Positions 51,457 through 60,670 of a DNA stretch of 64,000 bases are shown here, piece by piece. Source of the stretch: Clostridium prolinivorans (GTDB lineage: Bacteria > Bacillota > Clostridia > Clostridiales > Clostridiaceae). The stretch is taken from positions 1 to 64,000 of the forward strand of contig NZ_RJWG01000002.1 in the NCBI RefSeq assembly GCF_004011155.1, written 5' to 3'. A model generated the notes under the pieces. It was not told the DNA's origin and made no database searches. It worked only from the letters and a program-made list of their open reading frames with translations. How positions within the stretch are numbered: the first letter of the stretch is position 1; every line of letters begins with the position of its first letter. A program made the position numbers and the translations under genes.

Positions 51457-52923
51457 GTGTATAAATTGGATCAAAATCAAACTCCTCTTTTTGATGCCCT
51501 TTTAGAATATGTTAATAGAGATACTATACCTTTTCACGTACCAGGTCATAAAAACGGTAGAGGTATGGATGAAGAATTTAAAAATTTTATAGGTGAGAAT
51601 CCTTTTAAAATTGATGTAACAGTATTTAAACTTGTAGACAGCCTTCATCATCCAACAGGCCCTATAAAAAAAGCACAGGAATTAGCCGCAGATGCATATG
51701 GCTGTGAAGCTTCTTTCTTTTCTATACACGGTACTTCAGGAGCAATTCAAGCTATGATAATGTCTGTTGTAAGTGATGGGGATAAAATTATTATACCTAG
51801 AAATGTTCATAAATCTGTTACTGCTGGCATTATTTTAAGTGGTGCAATACCTGTTTATATGCAGCCAGAATTAGATAAAAGAGTAGGTATAGCTCATGGA
51901 GTTTCCCCAGAAACTGTAGAAGAAACTTTAAGACAAAACCCTGATGCAAAAGCAGTACTTATAATAAATCCTACTTATTATGGTGTTTCCACAAATATAA
52001 AAAAAATAGCAGATATAGTTCACAGCTATGATATTCCTCTTATAGTAGATGAAGCTCATGGTCCTCATCTTGGTTTTAACGATAAATTGCCTATGTCTGC
52101 CATAGAAGCTGGTGCAGATATATGTGCTCAAAGCACTCATAAAATAATAGGAGCATTAACTCAATGTTCTTTGCTTCAAGTAAATTCAAAAAGAATAGAT
52201 AAAGAGAGAGTTCAACAAGTTTTAAATTTACTTCAAACTACATCACCTTCTTACATACTTATGGCATCTTTAGATTGTGCAAGAAGACAAATTGCACTTT
52301 ATGGAAAAGAATTATTAGATAAAACTATAGAATTATGTAATTATACAAGAAGAGAAATTAATAAAATACCTGGTTTTTATTGTTTCGGTGAAGAAATTTT
52401 AGGAAGCCTTGGAGCTTATTCATTAGATCCTACAAAAATAACTATAACCTGTCGTGACTTAGGAATTACTGGTTATGACTTGGATATGATTTTATCGAAT
52501 AAATATCATATACAGATGGAACTTTCAGACCTTTATAATGTTCTTGCTGTCGGTTCTTTTGGTGATACTGAAGAAAATATGGAAAAACTTCTTAATGCGT
52601 TAAGAGAGATAAGTTTAGAATATTATGGTAAAGGTAATAAAAAATCAGATTTTATAGATATACCAAGCATACCTCAATCTGTTCAAAAACCTAGAGAAGC
52701 TTTTAATAGTGAAAAAAAATCTATTCTTTTAAAAGATAGTATAGGCATGATAAGTGGAGAATTTTTAATGGCTTATCCTCCTGGAATTCCTGTTTTATGC
52801 CCAGGAGAAATAATAACAAAAGAAATAGTAGACTATGTAGAAAATCTTAAAAACGCTGGATTATATGTTCAAGGTACAGAAGATCCTAAGGTTGAATATA
52901 TTAAAGTTGTAATACCTAATTAA
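51457..52923 (+). CDS. speA: Orn/Lys/Arg decarboxylase family PLP enzyme (SpeA/YaaO-like)
   Basis: PLP-dependent fold-type I decarboxylase of 488 aa, probably arginine or lysine decarboxylase feeding polyamine synthesis. N-terminal TPLFDALLEY and PFHVPGHKNGRG are family hallmarks. FSIHGTSGAIQAMIMSV, VDEAHGPHLGF (PLP-binding Asp/His) and STHKIIGALTQCS (Schiff-base Lys) follow. The C-terminal domain ends in PPGIPVLCPGEIITKEIVDY. Start is ambiguous: GTG at 51457 (used here) or GTG at 51445; the ribosome binding site AGAAGG touches the latter. No other polyamine gene follows in the window. Substrate cannot be decided by sequence reading. Confidence 0.85.
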   Translation: MYKLDQNQTPLFDALLEYVNRDTIPFHVPGHKNGRGMDEEFKNFIGENPFKIDVTVFKLVDSLHHPTGPIKKAQELAADAYGCEASFFSIHGTSGAIQAMIMSVVSDGDKIIIPRNVHKSVTAGIILSGAIPVYMQPELDKRVGIAHGVSPETVEETLRQNPDAKAVLIINPTYYGVSTNIKKIADIVHSYDIPLIVDEAHGPHLGFNDKLPMSAIEAGADICAQSTHKIIGALTQCSLLQVNSKRIDKERVQQVLNLLQTTSPSYILMASLDCARRQIALYGKELLDKTIELCNYTRREINKIPGFYCFGEEILGSLGAYSLDPTKITITCRDLGITGYDLDMILSNKYHIQMELSDLYNVLAVGSFGDTEENMEKLLNALREISLEYYGKGNKKSDFIDIPSIPQSVQKPREAFNSEKKSILLKDSIGMISGEFLMAYPPGIPVLCPGEIITKEIVDYVENLKNAGLYVQGTEDPKVEYIKVVIPN

Positions 52924-52935
52924 ATATTTTATATA

Positions 52936-52992
52936 AAAAGAGTACAAATTAAAATTGAGTATAAAATACTCAATCTTAATTTGTACTCTTTT
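52936..52992. terminator. Long terminator after the decarboxylase gene
   Basis: Two 27-nt arms (52936-52962 and 52966-52992) pair with a single mismatch (AAAAGAGTACAAATT at the base) and a 3-nt loop, followed by GTTTTTTA. One of the longest hairpins in the window. Confidence 0.85.
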
Positions 52993-53255
52993 GTTTTTTA
53001 TGTGAAACTTATATTATGATTATATAAAAAAGTCTTTTTATTAAATATTGACTACTATATATAAATGATGTAATAAAAACTTAGAAACACTATAATTAGA
53101 AACACTATAAATTGTATAACAGAAATTAATTTACAGCTTGTTTTAAGTTAATCATATAGTTAAATTTTATTAATATTAAATTTAACTATATGATTAACTT
53201 ATAGCTAAATACTTCATCTTTTTTACAATATATTAAATACTTATTTAAATATAAT
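52993..53255. other. Intergenic region with several short repeats
   Basis: About 260 bp between two convergent gene ends. It holds a copy of the 34-bp dispersed motif (53027-53060), a tandem 15-bp duplication TTAGAAACACTATAA (53081-53110) and a 23-bp perfect inverted repeat (53145-53167 / 53178-53200). No gene is seen. Confidence 0.7.
53145..53200. repeat. 23-bp perfect inverted repeat
   Basis: AAGTTAATCATATAGTTAAA... (53145-53167) is the exact inverse of 53178-53200, with a 10-bp spacer. Neither side is followed by a T-run, so a classic terminator is doubtful although the next gene on the minus strand ends 55 bp away. Confidence 0.85.
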
Positions 53256-54077
53256 TTATATTCTTATATTTTTTATTCTATTATCTATCTTTTCATTATT
53301 CATATCACTTAAAAATTTTAAATATTGTGAGTTTGTCATATAAAGTACATTTTTATAAGTTTTTATAATTTTAATATAATAAGATAATTCATAGCTAACT
53401 TTCATAAGTGAAGAAACTATATCTTTATTAAATCTAAATGGAATCTTCTTTTTTTTCTTTTCAGCCATTTTCTTTACATAATCTAAATAATTTTCTAAAG
53501 TAGATATTAATTTTACTTTTTCAAAATTAAGCTTTAATATTTCTTCATATAAAGGATATAATATTTGAATTTTTTCTTTATTAAAAGGTTTATATTGCAT
53601 TTGATTAACTAAATCTGAAATTTTTTCTACAGCTTCATTTATCTTTAATCTAAGTTCTAGAAGTTTTATTGAAACATTTTTAATATTTTCTGTATTTTCT
53701 ACACCTTGACTTTTTAAAAAGTCTAATCCTTTTATTATGTCTTTAATATCCTCATTTGTTCTTTCTAATCCTTCCATATTTAAAAGTGCAGATATAAAGC
53801 CATAAGTTTTATCTTCACTATAAAAAAGTTCATAATAATGTCCTAATTTAGCAAGTTCATTTTGTATATTTTTAGAGTGTACAAAATTATTGTATTCATC
53901 TACATACAAAAATCCTGTCTTTTCATTTTTGAAAAAAGTTTTTTTGAAAAATATAATTTCTTTATAAATTTTATCATTAAGTTCTAAACTTCCAGAAACT
54001 TTGCAAATTTCATTTTTATTTAAATATTTTTCTAATAAAATCATCATTTCTTTAGATGGTTCTTCGTATACAGGCAT
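53256..54077 (-). CDS. Hypothetical protein, helical and lysine-rich
   Basis: Protein of 273 aa that I do not recognise. It has no signal peptide, membrane segment or metal motif. Residues about 100-230 are predicted helical with heptad-like leucines (IKNVSIKLLELRLKINEAVE, LYPLYEEILKLNFEKVKLIS) and a basic patch KKMAEKKKKKIPFRFNK. AAGGAGATAAAT precedes the ATG, so it is translated well. It lies 21 bp after the DUF523 gene and is probably the last gene of the U32-mutS2-DUF523 operon. Function unknown. Confidence 0.7.
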   Translation of the reverse strand: MPVYEEPSKEMMILLEKYLNKNEICKVSGSLELNDKIYKEIIFFKKTFFKNEKTGFLYVDEYNNFVHSKNIQNELAKLGHYYELFYSEDKTYGFISALLNMEGLERTNEDIKDIIKGLDFLKSQGVENTENIKNVSIKLLELRLKINEAVEKISDLVNQMQYKPFNKEKIQILYPLYEEILKLNFEKVKLISTLENYLDYVKKMAEKKKKKIPFRFNKDIVSSLMKVSYELSYYIKIIKTYKNVLYMTNSQYLKFLSDMNNEKIDNRIKNIRI

Positions 54078-54098
54078 ATTTATCTCCTTTATTTTTTA

Positions 54099-54557
54099 TT
54101 ATAATTTCATTTCTTTGTATTCATCTTCTGTATAAACATTTATACCATTTCTTATAAGAAGTTCCGCTGTTACTCCGTTTCCTTTTATCTTTTTTCCAGA
54201 AAAACTTCCATCATAAATTTCACCTTTACCACAAGAAGGACTTTTAGATTTTAAAATAGCAATTTTTGAATTAAGCTCTTTTGCAATTTTTAACGTTTCT
54301 TTTGCACCTTTAATAAATTTATCTGTTCCATCATCTCCATTTACACTTATAACTTTACATTTTCCATCTAATACACAAGCTCCACTACCACCAAAAATTT
54401 CATGAGGAGGTCTTGGTGTCGGAAGTCCTCCAAGCTGTTCTGGACAAACTAATAGAGCTTTACCTTCTTTTAAAAGTTTTACTATTTTTTCATCTAAATT
54501 GTTTTTACCATCATAACGAGTATTAATACCACATAAACAAGCACTTATAATAATCAT
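54099..54557 (-). CDS. DUF523 family protein
   Basis: Small conserved protein of 152 aa. All DUF523 hallmarks are visible: SACLCGINTRYDGKNN at the N-terminus, LLVCPEQLGGLPTPRPPHEI, and AILKSKSPSCGKGEIYDGSF. The conserved Cys residues (C7/C9, C38, C109) could bind a metal or iron-sulphur cluster. Biochemical function is not known. The start overlaps the mutS2 stop by 4 nt (ATGA), so it is translationally coupled to mutS2. Confidence 0.9.
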   Translation of the reverse strand: MIIISACLCGINTRYDGKNNLDEKIVKLLKEGKALLVCPEQLGGLPTPRPPHEIFGGSGACVLDGKCKVISVNGDDGTDKFIKGAKETLKIAKELNSKIAILKSKSPSCGKGEIYDGSFSGKKIKGNGVTAELLIRNGINVYTEDEYKEMKL

Positions 54558-56914
54558 TTTAGTTCCACCACCGTAACTCCACTGCCACCTTCACCATAAC
54601 TTCCAAGTCTATAACTTTTTACATGTGGATGTTTTTTAAGCATTTCATTTATAACCTGTCTTAATACACCTGTACCTTTACCATGAACAACAGTAACTTC
54701 AGTAAGGCCTGCTCTATATGCATCATCTAAATATTTATCAGTAGTATATAAAGCTTCCTCTGAATCCATTCCTCTTAAATCAACAGAAGAAGGTACTGAT
54801 TTTAAATTTAAATTTACTTCTCTTTTTTTTATCTGTTTTTTTTCTCCTTTTGAGATTTTAGATGCTCTTAAATCTTTTAATTTTACAGTAATTTTCATAA
54901 TTCCTGCTTGAACCTGAAGTTCACCTTTATTATCAGGCTTAGATAAAACAATGACATTTTGATTTAAAGAAGGTAAAAATACTTCTTCACCTTCCTTAAC
55001 TTCTTTTAATGCCTCTCCATTTTCATCATTTGTATCATTTATAAAATCTTCAACATTTTCTAATTTATTTTTAAGTTTTTTTCTTTCTTCCTCTAATTTT
55101 TGTCTTACTTCTGAAGAATACCCCATTTTTTCAAGTTCTCTTATATTTTTAAGTATAGTATCGGCTTCTTCTTTTGCATCTTTAATAAGTCTTTTAGCCT
55201 CTCTTTGAGCATTTATTATAGCATTTTCTCTAGTTTTTTGTAAATTAAAAAGTTTTTCTTCATATTTTTCTTTTATTTTAGCTGCCTCAATTTTTAAATT
55301 TTCAGCTATTCTAGCATCATTTTCAGCCTTAATGCTTTTTTCTTGAAGACTTTGTATAAGTTCTTCAAATTTTAAAGTATCACTAGATATTTTTTCTCTT
55401 GCATCATTAATTATATACTCTGGAAGTCCAAGCCTTTTTGATATTTCAAAAGCATTTGATTTCCCTGGAATACCAATAAGAAGTCTATATGTAGGCTTTA
55501 AAGTTTCAACATCAAATTCTACTGAAGCATTTTCAACTCCAAAGGTTTTAAGTGCATATCCTTTAAGCTCACTATAATGCGTTGTAGCTACAATTTTAGT
55601 ACCTCTTTTCCTTAAATGTTCAAGAATAGCTATAGCTAATGCTGCTCCTTCTGTTGGATCAGTTCCTGCTCCAAGTTCATCAAAAAGTACTAATGAATTT
55701 TTATCTGCTTTATTTATTATATTTACTATATTAGTCATATGAGAAGAAAATGTAGAAAGGCTTTGTTCTATGCTTTGTTCATCTCCTATATCAGCAAAAA
55801 TTTCATTAAAAAAACTTACTGTAGAATTTTCACGAGCAGGTATCATTATACCACTAAGTGCCATAAGATGAAGAAGTCCTACAGTCTTTAAAGTTACAGT
55901 TTTTCCTCCTGTATTAGGTCCTGTTATTACAAGAGATGTAAACTCTCTTCCTAAATAAATACTTATAGGCACAACTTTTTTAGAATCAATAAGCGGATGT
56001 CTTCCCTCTATAATATCTATAATTCCATTATCATTTACATTTGGACAAGTACAATTATAACTACTTGCAAATTTAGCTTTGGCAAATATAAAGTCTAATT
56101 CCCATACTATATTTGCATTATTTTTAACTGCAATTATATTTTCATAAACTTTTGAAGAAAGTTCAGAAAGTATTCTCTCTATTTCAGCTTTTTCTTTAAG
56201 CATAAGCTCTTTAATTTCATTATTTAAATTTACTAAACTTATAGGCTCTATAAAAAAAGTAGATCCTGAAGAGCTTTGATCGTGTATAAGTCCTTGTACT
56301 GAACCTTTATATTCAGCTTTTACAGGAAGTACATATCTTTCTCCCCTTATAGTATATATATTATCCTGCAAAAATTTAGAATTAGTTCTTATTAAAGAAT
56401 TTAATTTATCTTTTATAGAAACATTTTTGTCTTTTAAAGATTTTCTTATATTATAAAGAGTAGTACTTGCCTTATCAGAAATTTCCTCATCACTTACTAT
56501 AGCAAAAAAAATATCATCTTCTAATTTTTTTAAAGGTATAATACCTTCACATATATCCTCAATGACTTTAAAAGATTCTTCTTCTTCATTATGACTTATA
56601 TATTCTTTAAATCTTCTTGCACAACGAAGCATATTTGCAATTTTTAAAAGCTGCCCAGGCATAAGATCAGATGCTTTTTCCGCCATTTTTATTCCTTCTC
56701 TTACATCATATAGACCTTCAAAAGGAGGATTTCCTTTTTTAGTTAAAAGCTCTAACGCTTCTTTAGTTTCTTCTAAATGTTTTGAAACCTCATAAATATT
56801 ATCATAAGGAGATAAATTTTCTATTATATCTTTACCTGCAGCTGTTACAGTATAATTTTTTATTATATCTTTTATTTTATAATATTCTAAAATTTTTAAA
56901 GCCTTTTCGTTCAA
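54554..56914 (-). CDS. mutS2: Endonuclease MutS2
   Basis: Protein of 786 aa, the usual MutS2 length (about 785). It begins LNEKALKILEYYKIKDII. The ATPase core has ITGPNTGGKTVTLKTVGLLH (Walker A), FADIGDEQSIEQSLSTFSSH, LVLFDELGAGTDPTEGAAL (Walker B) and ATTHYSELKGYA. A long coiled coil (about 510-640) leads to the C-terminal Smr nuclease domain with VDLRGMDSEEAL and VVHGKGTGVLRQVI. MutS2 is reported to act on stalled ribosome collisions and to suppress recombination. Start is TTG at 56914, one base after the U32 gene stop (TAG-A-TTG), with GAGGAG inside that gene; a longer frame to 56992 is rejected. Coupled to DUF523 downstream. Confidence 0.94.
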   Translation of the reverse strand: MNEKALKILEYYKIKDIIKNYTVTAAGKDIIENLSPYDNIYEVSKHLEETKEALELLTKKGNPPFEGLYDVREGIKMAEKASDLMPGQLLKIANMLRCARRFKEYISHNEEEESFKVIEDICEGIIPLKKLEDDIFFAIVSDEEISDKASTTLYNIRKSLKDKNVSIKDKLNSLIRTNSKFLQDNIYTIRGERYVLPVKAEYKGSVQGLIHDQSSSGSTFFIEPISLVNLNNEIKELMLKEKAEIERILSELSSKVYENIIAVKNNANIVWELDFIFAKAKFASSYNCTCPNVNDNGIIDIIEGRHPLIDSKKVVPISIYLGREFTSLVITGPNTGGKTVTLKTVGLLHLMALSGIMIPARENSTVSFFNEIFADIGDEQSIEQSLSTFSSHMTNIVNIINKADKNSLVLFDELGAGTDPTEGAALAIAILEHLRKRGTKIVATTHYSELKGYALKTFGVENASVEFDVETLKPTYRLLIGIPGKSNAFEISKRLGLPEYIINDAREKISSDTLKFEELIQSLQEKSIKAENDARIAENLKIEAAKIKEKYEEKLFNLQKTRENAIINAQREAKRLIKDAKEEADTILKNIRELEKMGYSSEVRQKLEEERKKLKNKLENVEDFINDTNDENGEALKEVKEGEEVFLPSLNQNVIVLSKPDNKGELQVQAGIMKITVKLKDLRASKISKGEKKQIKKREVNLNLKSVPSSVDLRGMDSEEALYTTDKYLDDAYRAGLTEVTVVHGKGTGVLRQVINEMLKKHPHVKSYRLGSYGEGGSGVTVVELK

Positions 56915-56915
56915 T

Positions 56916-59276
56916 CTATTCAACTCCTCTTTTAAAATGCCCTCTAGTAAAGTTTTTATAGTCATAAGGCCATTTGCTTTCTTTAAAAGCATTTAAAATT
57001 TTTAAAGTTTCTTCATAATTTTCATCAATAAAATCTAATCTAAAAGAATTTATATTCATGTTATTAATTTCATCTAAGTTAGGTATTAAATTTGTAGAAA
57101 CACTATTGTATATATAGCTTCTGCAGAATTTATCAGTTTTTAAAATAAATTCCTCACCTTTTCTATCTTTTAGTACATAGTTTCCATATTCACAATTTTC
57201 TTTACAATTAACATTACTGCATTTGCCCCCTAAAATACTTCCAACAGGGCAATATTCACTTACCATAAGTTCTTCTTTTCCATATATTTTCATTTGAATT
57301 TTTGATATTGTATTTTTAACAATTTCTATTATTTCTCTTTTGTTTAATTCTACACTTAAACAAACTTCATTTAAAAATTTTTCATAAAATAAAACTGAAT
57401 AGCTGTTAAAAATATTAAGCTTATAATCTCCTATTATAGAAAGATTAGAATTAAATTTATTAATTATACCTAAATTAGAAGTTACTATTCCCTTAATATA
57501 CGGCAATGATTTCTCTATTATACTGCAAATATAGTTAAATTCTTCTTTTATTATATTTGGTATCTTTAAATAAATTTTATCATAATTTAAAAGCTTTATA
57601 TCCTCTAAATTTAAATTGTTTTGCTTTTTAAAAATATCAACAACTAAAACTCCATTTATATTACTATCTATAAAAGCTTTTATCTGTTCAGTATTATTTA
57701 CTATAACAAATACTTCTTTTGATTTTTTAGCATTTGTAGTTATATTTTTATTAGCTAAATAACTTGTATTAAAATTTAACTTTCTTTTACTTTTGCCAAT
57801 TATATAATTTTGTATTTTTTCTATAAGTTCTCTTCTTACAAAATTTATTGAAGATAAAGGTAAAAATCCTTCTTCAAAAAATTCAAATTGTATGTTTTCA
57901 AACTTAAAAGGAGTGTCTTTGCTTTTTTGAAGATTTTCTTTAATCTTATCTATATCTAACGGTTTTTTAATTGCACTTTGAACTATATCTCCATATTCAA
58001 TAAATTCTTTACCTTCATAAGTAGTTTTAATAACAAGTCTTTCTCCTTTTTTAAAAATTACATTAAGGCTTAAAGATATTTTTCTTTCAAATATATCTTT
58101 ATAATAATTTTCTAAATATTTTAAAAGCAATATATCAGAAGTTTTAAAAATAATATCTCCATTTTTATATTTTAATGGTAAAAGCTTGACTAAATCACCT
58201 TTAAAAGCTTTTTCTACCTCTTCTCCATTTTTTATTATTTTAGATAAAGTAAATCCTTCTTCTTTAACTCTTATTCCATCACCTATTGAAATATCCTCTT
58301 TAAGTTTTACTAAAGAATTTTTAATTGCCTCTCCAATTTCTATACCTGTATTTTTAGGAAATTTATAAGCCATCATATCTTTGCCTTTGTTCCCAAAAAG
58401 ATAAGCTTTTGAAAATCCTTCTCTATTAAAAAGTTTTAAAAGCTTTTTATTTTCATTTTCAAAATCAAAAGCTGTGTTATTATAAATGCTGTCAATAGCT
58501 TTTCTATATAAGCTTACAACTCCAGCTACATATTCTGGTCTTTTCATCCTTCCTTCTATTTTTAAAGAGGCTGCTCCACTATTTATTATTTTTTTAATAT
58601 CAGAAAGTGTACAAATATCTTTAGGACTTAAAATATAGGCAGAACTTTCTCTTAAATTATTTTTATCTATCAAAGTATAATAAAGCCTGCATGGCTGTGC
58701 ACATCTTCCTCTATTTCCGCTTCTTCCACCTATTATACTGCTCATAAGACATTGACCTGAATAACATATACATAGTGCTCCGTGTATAAATATTTCAGTT
58801 TCTATTCCTAAATCTTTAGAAATATGTATTATTTCTTCTAAAGAAAGCTCTCTTGAAAGTACTATCCTTTTAAATCCTAAGTTTTTTAAAAATAGTGCTC
58901 CCTCTCCATTATGAACTGTCATTTGAGTAGAAGCATGTATTTCAAAATCCGGGAGATTTTTTCTAATAATATAAGCTAAACCTGTATCTTGTATAATTAA
59001 AGCATCTACACCAATTTTATATAAAAAACAAGTATAATCTAATGCTTCCTTAATTTCACTTTCTTTTAAAAGTGTATTTAAAGTTACATAAACTTTAACA
59101 CCATATAAATGACAATAATCAACTGCTTTTATAATATTTTCTTCATCAAAATTAGACGCATAAGCTCTTGCAGAAAATTTATTTCCTCCTAAGTAAACTG
59201 CATCTGCTCCACCTTGTACTGCTGCATATAAACTTTCCATATTCCCTGCTGGAGCTAATAGTTCTATATTTTTCAT
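56916..59276 (-). CDS. U32 family peptidase-like protein with DUF3656 (RlhA/TrhP-type)
   Basis: Large U32-family protein of 786 aa. N-terminal TIM-barrel-like domain: ELLAPAGNMESLYAAVQGGA, DAVYLGGNKFSARAYASNF, HASTQMTVHNGEGALFLKNL and RIVLSRELSLEEI. Cysteines in IHGALCICYSGQCLMSS and RSGNRGRCAQPCRLYY form the conserved U32 set that binds iron-sulphur in related RNA-hydroxylation proteins. The C-terminal half is DUF3656-like with another Cys cluster (CPVGSILGGKCSNVNCKENC). E. coli RlhA and TrhP/TrhO-pathway proteins of this family hydroxylate 23S rRNA or tRNA; peptidase activity is doubtful. ATG at 59276 after GGAGAG. It is upstream of mutS2 with a 1-nt gap. Confidence 0.85.
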   Translation of the reverse strand: MKNIELLAPAGNMESLYAAVQGGADAVYLGGNKFSARAYASNFDEENIIKAVDYCHLYGVKVYVTLNTLLKESEIKEALDYTCFLYKIGVDALIIQDTGLAYIIRKNLPDFEIHASTQMTVHNGEGALFLKNLGFKRIVLSRELSLEEIIHISKDLGIETEIFIHGALCICYSGQCLMSSIIGGRSGNRGRCAQPCRLYYTLIDKNNLRESSAYILSPKDICTLSDIKKIINSGAASLKIEGRMKRPEYVAGVVSLYRKAIDSIYNNTAFDFENENKKLLKLFNREGFSKAYLFGNKGKDMMAYKFPKNTGIEIGEAIKNSLVKLKEDISIGDGIRVKEEGFTLSKIIKNGEEVEKAFKGDLVKLLPLKYKNGDIIFKTSDILLLKYLENYYKDIFERKISLSLNVIFKKGERLVIKTTYEGKEFIEYGDIVQSAIKKPLDIDKIKENLQKSKDTPFKFENIQFEFFEEGFLPLSSINFVRRELIEKIQNYIIGKSKRKLNFNTSYLANKNITTNAKKSKEVFVIVNNTEQIKAFIDSNINGVLVVDIFKKQNNLNLEDIKLLNYDKIYLKIPNIIKEEFNYICSIIEKSLPYIKGIVTSNLGIINKFNSNLSIIGDYKLNIFNSYSVLFYEKFLNEVCLSVELNKREIIEIVKNTISKIQMKIYGKEELMVSEYCPVGSILGGKCSNVNCKENCEYGNYVLKDRKGEEFILKTDKFCRSYIYNSVSTNLIPNLDEINNMNINSFRLDFIDENYEETLKILNAFKESKWPYDYKNFTRGHFKRGVE

Positions 59277-59432
59277 ATTCATCTCTCCAATATATTCTCA
59301 CTTAAAAATATTCTATCCCTTATTATACAATAGTTTTTAAAATTTAAAAGCATTATTTTAAAAGTAAAAAACTATATAGAATACATTTATACTTTATATT
59401 TTTTAGAATTATAATTATAAAAAATATAGTAA

Positions 59433-59469
59433 AAAACGAGATAGGATATACATACATCCCTCTCGTTTT
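59433..59469 (-). terminator. Terminator after the GT4 gene
   Basis: AAAACGAGA (59433-59441) pairs with TCTCGTTTT (59461-59469), extended by an inner GG/CC pair, 5 bp after the stop at 59474. The minus strand continues TTTACTATATTTTTT. Confidence 0.75.
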
Positions 59470-59473
59470 AATT

Positions 59474-60466
59474 TTAAGAATTTAATATTTTATTATAACT
59501 TTTATATAATTTTTCTATACAATTAGACCAATTATAATTATTTAAAACATGATTTTTAAGCTTAATTTTCTTTTTTTGCTTTAGACCTTCTTCTAATACT
59601 TTTAAAATGTTTTCATATTCATAAGGATTTACATAAAGAGCCATATCTTTAAAATATTCTTCTGCACTTCCCTCCATTGTAGATATTATATTGCATCCAC
59701 TTGCAGCAGCTTCTAATGAAGATAATCCTGGCATTTCCATAAAACTTGGAAGTACATGAATTTTAGAAAACCTATAAGCGTTATATATATGATAACTATC
59801 TACAAAGCCAAGATAAACAACATTTTTATATTTCATACATTCATTAAAATACGAAGTATCATTTATATTTCCAATAAGTACAAGTTTTACTCCTAACTTA
59901 TTGCAAGCTTTAGCTAAGGCAAGTTGATTTTTTTGGGGTGTTATTCTTGCTACAGAAAGTACATAGTCTTCTAAATTATATCTTCCCTTTAAGTTATAAA
60001 GAGGAGTTTCATCATTTTCTACTTCAACACCATGAGGTATTATACTGCAAGGTAATTCAATATTAAAATCATTTCTAAGCATATTTTCTTCTATTTTACT
60101 GTTTGGATAAATAAGTTTACAGCCTTTTAATATTTCTTCCCTATAAAGTCTGCATCTTTCCCAAAGTTTTATATTTTCTACTTGATTTTTATATATATAG
60201 TACTTTTTTAAATTACCATATATAGGTGTTATAACAATATTTTTCTTTTGTTTATGAGCTTGTTTATAATATTTATATGTCTCTCCCATTCTAGTTAAAT
60301 TAAAAAGATGTACTATGTCATAATCTGAATAATCTGTTATATAGCCGTCATTAATATAAACTTCTACTCCCAATTTTTTTAAATATTTATATGTCATAAT
60401 AACTATTTTAGAATCACCAGCAAAGCTTTTTATATAGTCTCCTCTTACGCAAAGTAAAACTTTCAT
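59474..60466 (-). CDS. Glycosyltransferase family 4
   Basis: GT-B glycosyltransferase of 330 aa. Acceptor lobe MKVLLCVRGDYIKSFAGDSK and YDIVHLFNLTRMGETYKYY. Donor lobe SIIPHGVEVENDE, YVLSVARITPQKNQLALAKA and HVLPSFMEMPGLSSLEAAAS with the catalytic-region Glu, then GSAEEYFKDMALYVNPYEYE. It is divergent from the GT2-TPR protein across 200 bp and belongs to the second glycan region. Sugar donor and acceptor are unknown. Confidence 0.85.
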   Translation of the reverse strand: MKVLLCVRGDYIKSFAGDSKIVIMTYKYLKKLGVEVYINDGYITDYSDYDIVHLFNLTRMGETYKYYKQAHKQKKNIVITPIYGNLKKYYIYKNQVENIKLWERCRLYREEILKGCKLIYPNSKIEENMLRNDFNIELPCSIIPHGVEVENDETPLYNLKGRYNLEDYVLSVARITPQKNQLALAKACNKLGVKLVLIGNINDTSYFNECMKYKNVVYLGFVDSYHIYNAYRFSKIHVLPSFMEMPGLSSLEAAASGCNIISTMEGSAEEYFKDMALYVNPYEYENILKVLEEGLKQKKKIKLKNHVLNNYNWSNCIEKLYKSYNKILNS

Positions 60467-60670
60467 AACTCCTAATCCCCCTAAAATTCCGTCGTAATTA
60501 TCTTTTTAGAATATACCTATGCTGCAAATAAAAATAATATCACGATTTTATATAAATAAAAGATAATATTATAAACACATTTTAATATACCTTCATATAT
60601 TATAATCATGAAGATAATTTATGTCTTAATTAAAATATATTTTTTCCCCTTTTAAATGGAGGTTAGTATT

